From Eutreptiella sp. 'Long Island Sound 2002' (lineage: Eukaryota; Euglenozoa; Euglenophyceae; Eutreptiales; Eutreptiaceae): a DNA stretch of 64,000 nucleotides. Positions 10,091 through 21,322 of the stretch are shown here, piece by piece. Under the pieces are notes generated by a model. It was not told the origin of the DNA and made no database searches. It saw only the letters and a program-made list of their open reading frames with translations. The number at the start of each line of letters is the position of its first letter. The stretch's first letter is position 1. A program made the position numbers and the translations under genes. The stretch covers positions 29,162,853 to 29,226,852 of the forward strand of contig OZ038385.1 in assembly GCA_964036045.1 (NCBI GenBank). Reading direction: 5' to 3'.

Positions 10091-13000
10091 CTGCCATGAG
10101 TACAAGGGATACAAGTGGCAGTGCCCCACAACACAGTCACCCACACAACAACACAGTGAGCCGCAACGAAAAATTTTGGGTTGACCAAGCGACCCCCCCC
10201 CCCCTGGGGAACGGCAAGGGGTGGGGAACAACAAGGGGGGGTGAGGGTACTTGTTGTATTCAACTGATGTTTGTTGCATCAGCATATGTTTTGAAAAAAT
10301 CTTTTCGTTGCATTTGGAAGCAAAAAAATCCATCCACCCGTTGTATTCCTGAGGAAAACAAATTAGCTTTTTTGGAAACGAACAAGAAAATGCGCCGACG
10401 TCAGAAAGGCGAGCACGCAGTCTGACAGGACACTGTGCTCAGACAACCCTGTGCTGGTGCAAGAAGGGCCGCCGACAGATTCAAAGTGTGGTGCGGGACT
10501 ACAGCGGGGCCCAAGCATTCTCGAACTGTAGTGACAGTAGTACCAGACAAGGGAAGGGGACGGTAGGATGACTGCGCATGTTGGGGCAAGACTACGGACA
10601 TCGCGGCCACGACCTCATGATGTCCCGTCGCAGATACACACTGGCCTGGCACAACATGCGCAGCCCGACCTGCAGAGTGAAGGGGAACGGCCGAGATTAG
10701 ACCCCCAACTGTTGGACGTACAGTGGAGTTCCGTCAGGGAAGGAGGGTGGGGCACGGTGGCCTTGCACAGGCCTGTGCACGCCCACGGACACGCCACACA
10801 GCCCTCCACCGGCGGTGGTGGGCACACCTGGACCCCAACGAGCGGCGCACGAACTGGTGGGGCACCGCGGCGCCTCCCTTCGCCGCCGCCGCAGAGGAGC
10901 AGCATGTGGGTCGATTGTTGCGTTGGCACAAAATGCGCACCAACACACAGTGCGTGCAGTGAGTCACATTGGGCAACTACCCCATCCATCGAGGCTGCGC
11001 TCCGAAATGTATCTTATGCCGATTTTGCCGCATGAAGCCAAGGAGGGGCTGTAGCCGAGGTCCAATCCTCAATTCGCCCCCCCCCACCCCCGAGCCGGCC
11101 AATCAAGAAGGGGGTTGGGTGTGGGGGGGGGGGGGGCAGACAACACGGCAACCCCTCTCCCATGGCCCTGGGCAAGTGACCAGGCCAGGCGCAGTGCAGA
11201 CGTGCAACCCGATGTGCATTGTTGGGGCTCAGCAGGACATCGCCAGCGCGCCCACACACACCGGCATGACGGCGTCTGCCACCCATCGGCGCTGCGATGG
11301 GGTTCACAGGGGGACTGTCCGCAGTCCATTCGGCCTTGGGACCGGATAGTCAGACTGTTAAGGCCCGGTATCAGGCTGGGGTCCTGCTCCTGCATGAGGC
11401 CCTGCCCCCTCCACTCACCAGCCCCCCTGGGGGGGGGGGGGGGGCTTGCTTGTGCTGTTGAACGGATGCTGTCCCCCCACCGCCGGTCGCCCTGCGGGGA
11501 ATGATGTCTGTGCAGAACTGCCATGTGCTAAAGTCCTCCATTGAACGCAATCAGGTGCCCCACTTGCCACAAACAACTCAAAGCCCACCCCATTGCCCCG
11601 CGCTGGAAACATGGCTCCCCCTCAGAACCGGGGTGTTCAATACACGGGTGCCCCCCACGGTCCGGACGCTGTTCACACAGTTGCTGTACAACTGCGGTAT
11701 CGACGGTTGGTGGCAGTAATGGCACTAGCGCCGTTCCGAAGAGCGTAGGAACAGCGCAGAAATTTGAGGAACAGCGTAGGAACAGCACAAAGATTGCTCA
11801 CAACGCACGGGGTGGATGCGACTGGCATGCAAAAGATCTGGGACCACAGCACACAGACTACACCATGAAGAAGAACTCCGGGAGATCTTCTGACACGCAT
11901 GCAATGCACGGGAAAAGAGTTGGGAATCAGGGGCAACTAATCTGTGGAGCAGAGGGTGCAGGGTAGGTAGCGGTTGCAGCCTTGTTGATGCAAAGCGCAT
12001 GATTTTTCACATGTGTGAGAAACATGCGCCTCCCGCTTGCGCCAGCATGGTCTTGTACCAGCACAGTGGCCCCGTCCGTTGTTGTCCTGGCCGCACAAAG
12101 TGGTCAAGAATGTACGATGACGCGGTTGTAAACCTGTTGTAGTTCGGCCAGGGGGCCAGGGTCGTGTGTGTAAGTGCCTTCTGCCCATCACCGTGTTCTG
12201 CCTCTGACTGCACCCCATTTCTGCGCAAATGGGAGTTGTTTGGGAACACGATGCATCCGCATTCCGCCGGGCACTTTTGGCGAATTGTCTGCGTGTCGCT
12301 CGTGAGCACGGCTGTGTCTCGGGTTTGGGGTCCTCGTCTGACGGTTGTTTGCCCTGGTCTGGGGCGGAAGGGGGGGCGCGGGGATACTTGTCATGGGCAT
12401 CACCCCGTGTGGCATGGGGTCCACTGAGGCGGAGTAGGGGAACGATGGTGGAGGATGAGCGGCAGCTCTGCTGAGAAGGAAGGGACAGGGTACCGTGAGT
12501 GTGGACTGCGTGCGCCAAGTAGGAGTGGCACAAGCGCTGTACCTCCAGCCATGTTACACTGTTCCTATGCTGTTGGCAGTCATGGTGCCGGTTCCAGGGA
12601 AAAGGGATGTTCTTTTGGGGGGGGTTCAGACTTGGATGCGCTGACAAAGCCCTCTTGGTACTTGGAAGAGCTCTAGGGATCAGGAATCAGAGCAGTCCAG
12701 TGCTACAATTGTTGCACAGCTCAGTGTAGTAGCGGACATGACACGGAGGTAGGGCAAGCTGCCGGTTCTTGGGAGAAAGGGTGAAAGGAGATGGCAGCAT
12801 GACTTAAAGGCCTCAAATGGGCATACGGACACAAGGGGCATGGGGAATCAGTGCCTGGGAAATTCGGAAGCAAAGACTTCTGGGAGCGTCGAGGAGTATT
12901 GGGGCTGCAGCCCTGGTTGGGGGCGCATCGCCCCCATGATTGTCCTGCACAAAGCCCCCTTGGGCTCCTCATGCGTGCAGGGAGGTGGGGGCGTGAAGCG

Positions 13001-13370
13001 AGCGAGGGGGCTGTCAATGTTGGGCAGGCAAGGTAGGGCATAGTACTGCAGCGCAAACTTTCATCTGCTTCACGACCGGGTGAATGATCTCCCGCATGAG
13101 GAGGGACGGGGATGCACGCCGGAGAGGTAGCCCCCAGCGAGGGGAGGGTCCATCAAGGCTGGTTGGTTCCCAGGTAGTGCGGCCCCTGTCCAGTGCCATA
13201 TCTGTTGTGACCTGCTTTGGTTGATCAAGGTCGTGTCTATCGGGAGTGAAGGAGAAAAATTGCAATTTTGTGGATGAGAGTGGAATAATGGTCCCACTGC
13301 TCGCGACTGCCCCCGTGGCGTCCACTCCCCTGCCAGCGCTGGCAGGCTTTGGATGCAGCCGTGTCCCACA
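10091..13370. other. Gene-free stretch, GC-rich, long overlapping open frames
   Basis: Several open frames of 100-240 codons occur on both strands (for example 10568-11035 plus, 11937-12647 minus), but they overlap each other, are GC-driven and show no domain, so I call none. A short frame on the minus strand near 13044-13110 has a Met-Arg-Glu-Ile-Ile-His-Pro step before a possible GT donor and might be an exon. Long C and G runs (11080-11095, 11117-11136, 11424-11443) are prominent. Confidence 0.4.
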
Positions 13371-13584
13371 TGGACTGTGCATGGACTGTGCATGGACTGT
13401 GCATGGACTGTGCATGGACTGTGCATGGACTGTGCATGGACTGTGCATGGACTGTGCATGGACTGTGCATGGACTGTGCATGGACTGTGCATGGACTGTG
13501 CATGGACTGTGCATGGACTGTGCATGGACTGTGCATGGACTGTGCATGGACTGTGCATGGACTGTGCATGGACTGTGCATGGAC
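13371..13584. repeat. 11-bp minisatellite, 19 perfect units
   Basis: The unit TGGACTGTGCA is repeated head to tail 19 times without an error (13371-13579), followed by a partial unit. Because 11 is not a multiple of 3, every reading frame cycles through the same 11-residue peptide, and none of the six frames contains a stop within the array. This explains the long open frames on both strands here. It lies about 280 bp beyond the stop codon of the BAHD gene. Perfect unit identity implies recent expansion or homogenisation. Confidence 0.97.
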
Positions 13585-13863
13585 ACTGTGTGTTTGAAGG
13601 GTACTCTCCACTACAAATGGGAGAGGGCGGGCCAGCAGGCCTGTGCGTGAATCGGAGGGAGGCTGGCGGGGGATCACAACACCGAATCGAAGCGATTACC
13701 GGCTGTTGGAAAAGCGAATGGTGGGTTGGGGGGGTCCTGGCGGTTGCAAAATCGTTGGACGGGACGGCCGGTTTCGGTTGCAGCGAAATGGACATGCCTG
13801 TGGTACATCCTCGGTTTCAAGCACAGGCCCCCAGATGGGGGTGGCAGGAGGGGCAGGCGGGGC

Positions 13864-16800
13864 TCAAGCTGGTCCGGAGGGGACTTGAAAGTTCAGCATG
13901 CTGTCCCACACCGTCACAAGGTACGCCATTTCGTGCACCGGGAGGCTGGCGTGCAAGCACAAGCCCCCTGGCGCAATCTCCGGCACCACCAGAAAGCACG
14001 CCGGGTCCTCGAGCTGAAAGGAGTTCATCCACTCCCACTGCCGCAGGCCCAACCCGAAATCCGCCTCCACTAGCCCCCGAACCCTTGCCCACGAGTTCCA
14101 GACCAAGATCGGCTCCTGCGGCGGAGGGTCCTGAGGGGGCGCCGCGCATAGAGCGGGTAGGGCCTTCAAGGCCTCGGTCATGCCGGCGCGCACGGCACGC
14201 ACCACAGACGCCAGGTCAAAGGACAAAAGCAGGTCCCACGGCACGTAAACGTCCATGGGGACCGCGCCGTTACCCATGAAATCCACGGGCAGCCCGCGGC
14301 CGCGGGCGTTGGCCATCAGCGAGAGGCGCGCGGACGCTGTGTCGCGCGCGCGGAACGGCGCCAAGGCGCAGAGGCAAACCGCCATCAGGACGTCGTTGGT
14401 GGTGAAGCCCGAAGCGCCGTCGGCGATGTAGGCCTTGAGGGGGGCGAAGTCGGGCGCGCGGAAGTAGAAGCGGCGCAGGACGTGGGCGGGTTGGGCGCAG
14501 CGGTGCACGAGGTTGGCCTTCAAGGGGGCCTCCGGCAGGACGTAGTGGGCTGCGCCGCTGTGGGCCTTGTACGATGCGGACCACGCCTGCATGAGCAGCT
14601 CGCACGAAGCCGCGTCCCCGGTAACGTGGTCGATGGTCACCAGGAGGACAGCGCCGTCCGCGGGGCGCGCAGTGTGCAGCACGAGTGCCTGCAACAATCC
14701 GGGTGATGCAAAGAAAGCGTGAGGGCGGAGGGACACGCCCCGGCAAGAGCACTGCCCGTCCAAACCACATCCGTTGAGTTGGGTGTGTGTTACTGTGCCA
14801 GGGGAGAGGGGGCAAGGGAATCCGGTACAAACTGCAACAGCACTCGGTGTCGGAAGCTCGTTGGGTTGTTTTTTGTTCAGGCCTATGTACGAGCCATCCA
14901 TCCGTGCGTCATATGCCCTTTCAGACGACCACAAGCACAGTGTGGATGGAAGACTGACCATTGATAAACAGCTTCCCCGACAGTCATGTATGGTGGTGAT
15001 CAACAAATATACCTCTGCATTGCTTGGTCAGCATTGGTTGAGGTTTACATCCCAATTTCAACATGGTGGGTCCATGTTTGTGTAACTGTTAACAACAACA
15101 CACCCGGAGAACGTCCCCGGAGTCTATGTCAGCAGTTTTGCCCTCCACACTCTCTGCAAATGCACATCCATTACCACAGAAGACCGGTTACATGAGAAAA
15201 CAGGAAGCGCAGAAAACAGCGCCTTTTCGACTTAAAATAACCGTTCTAACCCCTATACACACCCCGAACATGTAAAATGGGATTGCTTAGCATATTACCA
15301 TTCAAATTTGTGGTGGGTAATGCAGCATTGTCGATAAAATGAGCTCTTTTGGTGCTATTTGACCTCAGTTTTGGGTATTTGAAGTGGCCTAGAGGGTGTC
15401 AACAATTCTTCAATCTGATACATGGGATCATAAGAGCGAAGCAAAATGAAGAAGAATACCTCACACCTGGAAATCTCACGAGCACAAAAATCAGGTGTTC
15501 TGAAATGCCGCATGGCGCGCACATGGCAGGCAGAGTTCTATGCACCAAGAGAATCCCCAGACCCCATCCCACCACTCGCAACGTGCACGACAACAAGCAA
15601 AACGAAAAAGAAACACAGAATCCTGAAAATTGTCATCTGCATCAAGCCCCAAGACGACATTGTCAAAGGGTCTAAGCTGACTGGAAAACTGCATCAGCAT
15701 CGGGATGTTGACAACAATGTGTGTGACAACCATCGTCGCTCTCTGGCCAAGCAACACCAATGTCCAAGCAACCCGAGGCGTTGGTTCCGTCAATTTTCGC
15801 ACCGTGGATTTTGGCGGTTCAATTTTCAATTTGGTTTTCTTCTGTGTGTTATGTGCTGTTTGATACCTGGGTTTTGAGATGCATGATGTTTACATTTTGT
15901 GTCAAGGAAGCTGATTTGGGCATGAGGCCCTGGATAGCATATTTTGCCCCGTGGTTTCCAGAATAGTACACCATGTGTTTCGGCATGTGCCATGCACAGT
16001 GTAACGCGTACGCAACACCCTTGTCCGTCAATTTCTGGTTATTTACCGTTGCTTGGCCATAGAACAGTGGAAAGTTCAGCAATAGGTCCCCACCGACAGA
16101 CCTATGCCCTCAATCAGCAAGTATCACGCGGCGGAGCCGCGACACACATTGTTCGTGCCGTTGCTTGGACAGGGAAGGGGTGTACATTGCGGCTGCGGGT
16201 AGGGGAAAACTTGTCCCAGGTCCCATGTCGCCCCCGGCTTCTATCCCTGGGTTGAGAGCCGCTCGTACTCGCAATGAAACGAATCCCATCAAGCTCCCGA
16301 AGAGTAACAGCTTCCCCCACCGACCGTCAGTCAACTCCCCTGTCGCCCGTCTCCTGGCCCCGTGTGATGGCCTGATGGCCTGATGGCAGCTCTGAGTCTG
16401 TTGGTCGGTCGATCAGGGCTGGGTGCACGACACCGTAATGACCCACTCCCCCAACCGCAAGCACGGAGGAAGGGGGAGGAAGGGGGTCGGGCGAGCCCAT
16501 GGCCTCGGGAGCTGCTTCAGGAGCCAGACCAGTTCTATTCCCAAGACGGCCCTCAAGGGTATTGCCAACTGCCGGCTTTTGACCGCCGACTGCTGGCGGC
16601 TACTGGCAACAGTCTGTGGGGTCAACACCACCAACCGTCTGTCGACCTCAGCCGCCGCAACTGAGTAGCCGATATCGATTGGCCGCTGCATTTTCTTTGC
16701 TGAAGCGTGTCTAAAGATGGTTTTCTTTTCCTGGTTCACGAGCCCCCACCCCCAGGCACCTGAAGCGAGGTGCTCCGAGATGCGGTGTACAATGTGTCGC

Positions 16801-17803
16801 AGTTATGTGCCTCTGGGTAAAGCGGTTGCAGCCGCTGTTTGTCCGCGGCTTTATTACAGAAGGTCAGTCTTCCATACTCACCCTCCAGAATCACTCTGGC
16901 ATTCCAACAGTGCTTCATGTATCATAGGTGTTGCTTGGACAAGTGGGGGAGGAGGTACCAGGTGATGAGAGGATTGTTTGACGGTACCTGGGTAGAGGGT
17001 TTGTGAAACAGGCAGCCCTGAGCAGTTGCAAAACAGACCTGGAACAGCCGGGGGCCAGCGAGCTCGCCTTCCCGCAGCGGAAAATGGTCCAGCACAGCCT
17101 GCCACTCCTGCCGAGAGCCCAGGGCGTTGTCGGACACCTCCAGAGCCCGAATGCATGTGTCGTTCGAGGGCGTCTTGATGTAGTAGACGTCGTTCACCGA
17201 GACGACGCTCCCCAGGCACTTGGGGTACTTGGTGCGCATGAGCAGGAGGCTCCGGCAGAGCAGTTCCAGATCCGGCATGACCGCAAAGCGGTACGCAAGG
17301 TTGATGGGGGCAAAGGAGTGCAGGGCTTGGATGTCCCAGTCAGTGCACGGGTAATACTGGACTTGGACCGCCGCGCAGCTCTGCGAGTACAGCACAGACT
17401 TGGCGACCACCACTTTGGCAGGGGAGGGAGGCTGCTCAGCGTCAGGCGATGAGGATGGGGCTGGGGATGGGGATGTCGTTGAAGGTGGGGATGGGGTCGT
17501 GGAGCGGGACAAGGAAGGCGATGGTGGGGCGGATGAAAGGGACGGGGAGGGGGAGGGGGAAGGAGACGAAAGGGATGGGGAGGGGGAAGGGGAAGGGGAC
17601 GGGGAAGGGGACCGGGGCATGCACTGTGACGGCGGCGCGGAGCCCGCAGACGGCGATAGAAACTGGGATGCCGGTGCCAAGGGGGATGCGGAGGCCGGGA
17701 TGGACCCTCGGCGAAGTCCGAGGTGGTGATGGGCGCCGTCCGTCGCACCGGTGTCCATGGGGGCGTTGAGCAGGTGCATCGAGTCACAATCCGAAGGGAT
17801 CAT
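13864..17803 (-). CDS. BAHD-family acyltransferase (two exons)
   Basis: Exon 1 is 17803-17039 and exon 2 is 14688-13864. Donor CAG|GTCTGT and acceptor TTGTTGCAG|GCA join in phase 0, giving 529 residues and TGA. The catalytic HxxxD motif is HVTGD at about residues 276-280. The structural DFGWG motif appears as DFGLG at about 465-469, both at the usual relative positions. BAHD enzymes transfer acyl groups from acyl-CoA to alcohols or amines, usually in the cytosol; the substrate cannot be read from the sequence. The N-terminal part is unusual: about 95 residues rich in Ser-Pro repeats precede the fold. The Met at 17803 is the first ATG in the frame, but an upstream exon is possible. The 2.35-kb intron (14689-17038) shows no gene of its own. 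Confidence 0.85.
16125..16145. repeat. Short GC palindrome in the BAHD intron
   Basis: The sequence gcggcggagccgc sits in the intron of the BAHD gene. Three related palindromes with a gcggcgaagccgc core lie at 45.70-45.78 kb. It may mark a dispersed element; too short to say more. Confidence 0.35.
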
Positions 17804-18405
17804 GGAGGCACTGGCAACTTCGACCAAGAGATGACACTCAAAGAACTCGGCTGCACAAAAGGAGCAACATCACAGACTCGCCATGCTCATCTTAACCAGA
17901 ATGCTGCACTCCTCCGCAATACAACACTGCACTCCTTCCCTGTTCAAGCACCGGCAAACTGTAACCCCCGGCCCCATGGACAGTCCCCCCAGAATGCGCA
18001 ACGGTCTAAATTGCTACCCCCCAGGCGGGAGGGCTGGGGGACCATTCGCTCGGACCCAAACCTAAATTTTGCTTCAGTGCCTTTGGCGCCGTGGAATTCT
18101 GGGACGATTGACAACCCCCCCCCCTGGGGGGGCTGTGCATGGGGGAGGGGGGGCTGTCCGGTGGGGGGGGGGGGTACGTGGCAGGCACTGCGGCACCTCC
18201 AAACCTTCGTGCCTTGTGCACAATCAATTGCAGCAAGTTTCGGCATGCACAGCAGCTATTATACAGGAAACCAATGTTAAAGCCAGAGGCTTTATTTTCC
18301 CTCAAACGAATCTCACAAACACTGCCAGCGACGACCAAGATCTCTCTCACACGCAAGCAGAGAAACTTACACGATCAACAGACTGACTGCTGACAGCTGT
18401 GACAG

Positions 18406-18524
18406 TATCTGCCTACCACCGCCGCCGGCGGAGAATAGAGGCCATCCTGCAAGAAATGGCCCGAATGGCGCAAAGAATTGTATTGCCTCAGGTCAGGCGC
18501 CTCAAAGAGCAGAGGGAGGCATAA
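18406..18524 (+). CDS. Possible 3'-terminal exon, helical tail
   Basis: After a candidate acceptor (TGTGACAG, ending 18405) a plus-strand frame of 38 codons ends in TAA. It begins with a run of Arg residues and continues as a strongly amphipathic helix with evenly spaced Leu, Ile, Met and Arg. I do not recognise the family. A frame directly upstream (18234-18386) also follows an acceptor-like TTGCAG and is open, but it ends in TGA with no convincing GT donor, so the connection is unclear. Chance is a real alternative for so short a piece. Confidence 0.3.
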
Positions 18525-21322
18525 ACCTCAATCCTTCCATCTTAAGGTGCCAGAAATAGAACACTTGTGCTTGTGAAATCTGATACTTGTGAGTCGCTAT
18601 ATTGTGGAATTTTAGGGGCAAATAGACACCAATATGTTTTCCTAACTGGTGGTACATGGCTCCCCATGGGTTTTTCTGTACTTCCATTGTCACCAAATGA
18701 TGACCCAAGCGTGGTCCTAGAGCCAACCCATGCCGGCCTGAAAAAGGCTGAGTCCTCCCCTGCGGGGCCCTGCAGAGGGGCCGATCCCAAGTACCCAGGG
18801 ATAGAACCTGGAACCCGACATTGGTTTGGGGGGTGCATGTTGAAGAAGAAGGTTCAACAGGACCTGGGTCTCAATCGATTACAGTGGCCGCATGGGCCAA
18901 CCAAGTTTTGCCCACCCCCCCCCCCCAAAAAGCCGGCACTCAGCTTGGGGGCGGCGCGGGGGGGGGGGGGGGGGGGCTGCTGGGGGGTCAAAATCAAAAA
19001 TTCATTGAGGCATAAGTGTGCCTCCCAAAATGCTGATTTTTGCGAAGAGCACCACCCTGAAAACCACAATTGTCCCCATGAAAATTGACCCTGCCAAAGC
19101 CCTGCATGGCCAAGCTACACTCTCTGTGCGGACGGTATTTTGGGGGCATTCAAATCATTTCAGTAGCAATTTTTGTCATCAGCAGACCGTCTTTTTGTTG
19201 TGGAATCTCCCCAATTGGCTGGAGGTAGGCCATCAATTTGAGTTTGTGGCCGTGTGCTTTGTTTCCGCCCATTCCAAGCCACATTATCACGAAGATCGAG
19301 CATCAGACCAGCAACGAGGTCCGATTGAAGAGGCATTGACGTTTGTGTGGATTGCGCATTGGCTAACCCTTGTTTAAGAGATGAGCAAGACAGACATGAA
19401 CAATCCGTCCAAGGGAGCACTTGGTGATATGCCGTACTACCCCCAAACCACCTGGGTGCCCCTGACCGAATGTAAACTGGCTGGCTGCTGTTGGGGACTC
19501 TGTGCTCCCAAGGCCCCTCTGGCCAAGTGTTGAGTGTGTTGGCGGCTGGACTCCCACCATCGGACGCTTCGTGCGGATGGGTGGATGCTGGTGCCCAGTA
19601 CTGCCTGACATGACCTGACCTGACCTGGAGATACCCAGCATGTTCCTAACCTTCACCGTTGCCCTGGGCTCTACTACAAGCCGACACTCACGATTGCGGG
19701 AAGCCTTTGCGATTTTCGACAGACCGGTTTGGTGTGAATTGATGATGAGGGGGTTGGCACTGGCGGTTAGCATTGTGTGCCATCGAACATCCTTCGGTTT
19801 CCATGGCACTTCTGTGCAGCATAGGTTGATCAGCCACGACCAGAGAGCAAAGCATATCTCGGCCTGTCCTCGCTGGCAGTCAATGAAGGTTAAGCTCAGG
19901 TCATCGGTTAGTGCCAGTGGGACGTGTTTGCATTTGTATTGTGTACCGTGCGGCAACTACAAGCCCACTGGAGGTTGCATGGACCCCCGCAAAGCAAAGG
20001 AAATACAGTGGCCACAGAACAAGCAGCCATTTACGGCAAAAAAAATGGGAGACAGCATTCGGCCGATCACGAAGGGCAGTCAGCGGACAACTGAACGCAT
20101 TCTGAACTGAAGGCATTGCTGGTGCTTGTTTTGGCCAAGGGCAGTTGGCGGCTACTCGGCAAGGTGGAAGTTGGAGGAGTAACCGCCGGAAGTTGGAGGA
20201 GAACTGACAACAGTTGGCCGAGTATCTTTGGTGGTCAGATGCTGACAACCGACCAAGTGGAACGTGCTTCAAATCTAGCCCTTAAAGACAAAGAAAAAAA
20301 AGATACGACCTTGTCCATTATGGACAGCCCTATTTGTGCTGTATCCTGATTGACGCCGAAATTTGCAAACAGCACGCCCTCACCCATGGCCTTGCCCGCC
20401 CATCAAAATGAAGAAACGCGCTCTGTGATCGGTGTCATTTGGCTGGGAAAAAGCAATCAGCGACTGCGCGCCACCGAAGGTTCCACGGGGCTGAGCCTGC
20501 ATTGCGTGTGCCGTCCTCGCATCTTGGCTGCAGTACCCAATACTCCCAGGGCCACGGGCCCGATGTAACATGGTCCGATGCACCATTGCTCAGCCCCACA
20601 TCTGCATGTGTTGATCACCCTTGGTCTGACCCGGGTTTGATATCATTTTGTAGGGCACCGCTGTGATCTCCAGTTCAATTCCACATCTCCAGTTTTCAGG
20701 CTGCATGGTTTCCTCAAATGCAGTACGATTGAGTCCATTACCTGCTCCCAGGACGGGTATTAGGATGCGGCCTGAACAACACTTGATCGTTCCTCTGCAT
20801 TAGGGCGGTCCGCAACACCAGAAAACAAAAGAAAAAGCTTCCTGCGTCCGCTACACCTGGCACGCGGTGGGACAGGGCTTGAGCGCTGCAACGAGTGCAG
20901 AGGGATGGGCAGAACACGTGGGCGATGTCTGAGCACCAGTGCACCATCACCAGCAGGACGCCATTACGTATCCCCCTCCGACCTCGTGGCGTACGTGTTG
21001 ACATCTCAACCGCACCACCCCGTACCGCCGCTTGCGGGGTATCCGCAGCCGTTGGGGGCTGACGGATGGCTCTCAAAGAAGGCGGGTTGAGGGGAACTGG
21101 CGCAGTCCCCAACGCTGTTCCTGATGCCAACAGCACAATTTGTGTGTGCCGCCTGGTCAGCTCTGCTCTACACCCCCCATTGGCCGCCTTTCAGCCCCTG
21201 GCTCGGCAGGGGCATGGCACTCCCAGCCCAAAACGCATGGTCCTGACAGACTTTGTCGGAGGGTCCACTTGCAAAGCACCACCCACGGAAATGCGGCGGA
21301 CGCATTGGCGCATGCCTCGTAG
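18525..21322. other. Gene-free stretch between exon candidate and COMMD 3' end
   Basis: No coding region could be supported. A tRNA box-B-like segment on the minus strand (GGTTCTATCCC near 18808) lacks a convincing box A. A GC-rich repeat built on ttggcggctactcggc and related words lies at 20143-20225; related words recur near 16560-16620 and 23895-24010. The minus-strand frame at 20738-21136 lies beyond the COMMD stop and has no motif I trust. Confidence 0.4.
18915..18976. repeat. C12 and G19 homopolymer pair
   Basis: A run of 12 C (18915-18926) is followed after about 30 bases by 19 uninterrupted G (18958-18976). The pair could fold as a hairpin, and the G-run alone could form a quadruplex. 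Similar paired runs occur near 11.1 and 40.9 kb. Confidence 0.85.

Noticed and set aside
11937-12647. 236-codon minus-strand ORF
   Set aside because: GC-driven open frame with low-complexity Arg/His/Pro/Ser content and no recognisable domain.
13371-13584. CRISPR-like array
   Set aside because: Units are contiguous 11-mers with no spacers.
13014-14279. Long overlapping open frames on both strands across 13.0-14.3 kb
   Set aside because: They are produced by the 11-bp repeat array and by the antisense of the BAHD exon; no independent coding evidence.
20738-21136. Minus-strand ORF with a hydrophobic His/Trp segment resembling a TLC-type helix
   Set aside because: The similarity is to one helix only, and it lies just beyond the COMMD stop codon without splice support.
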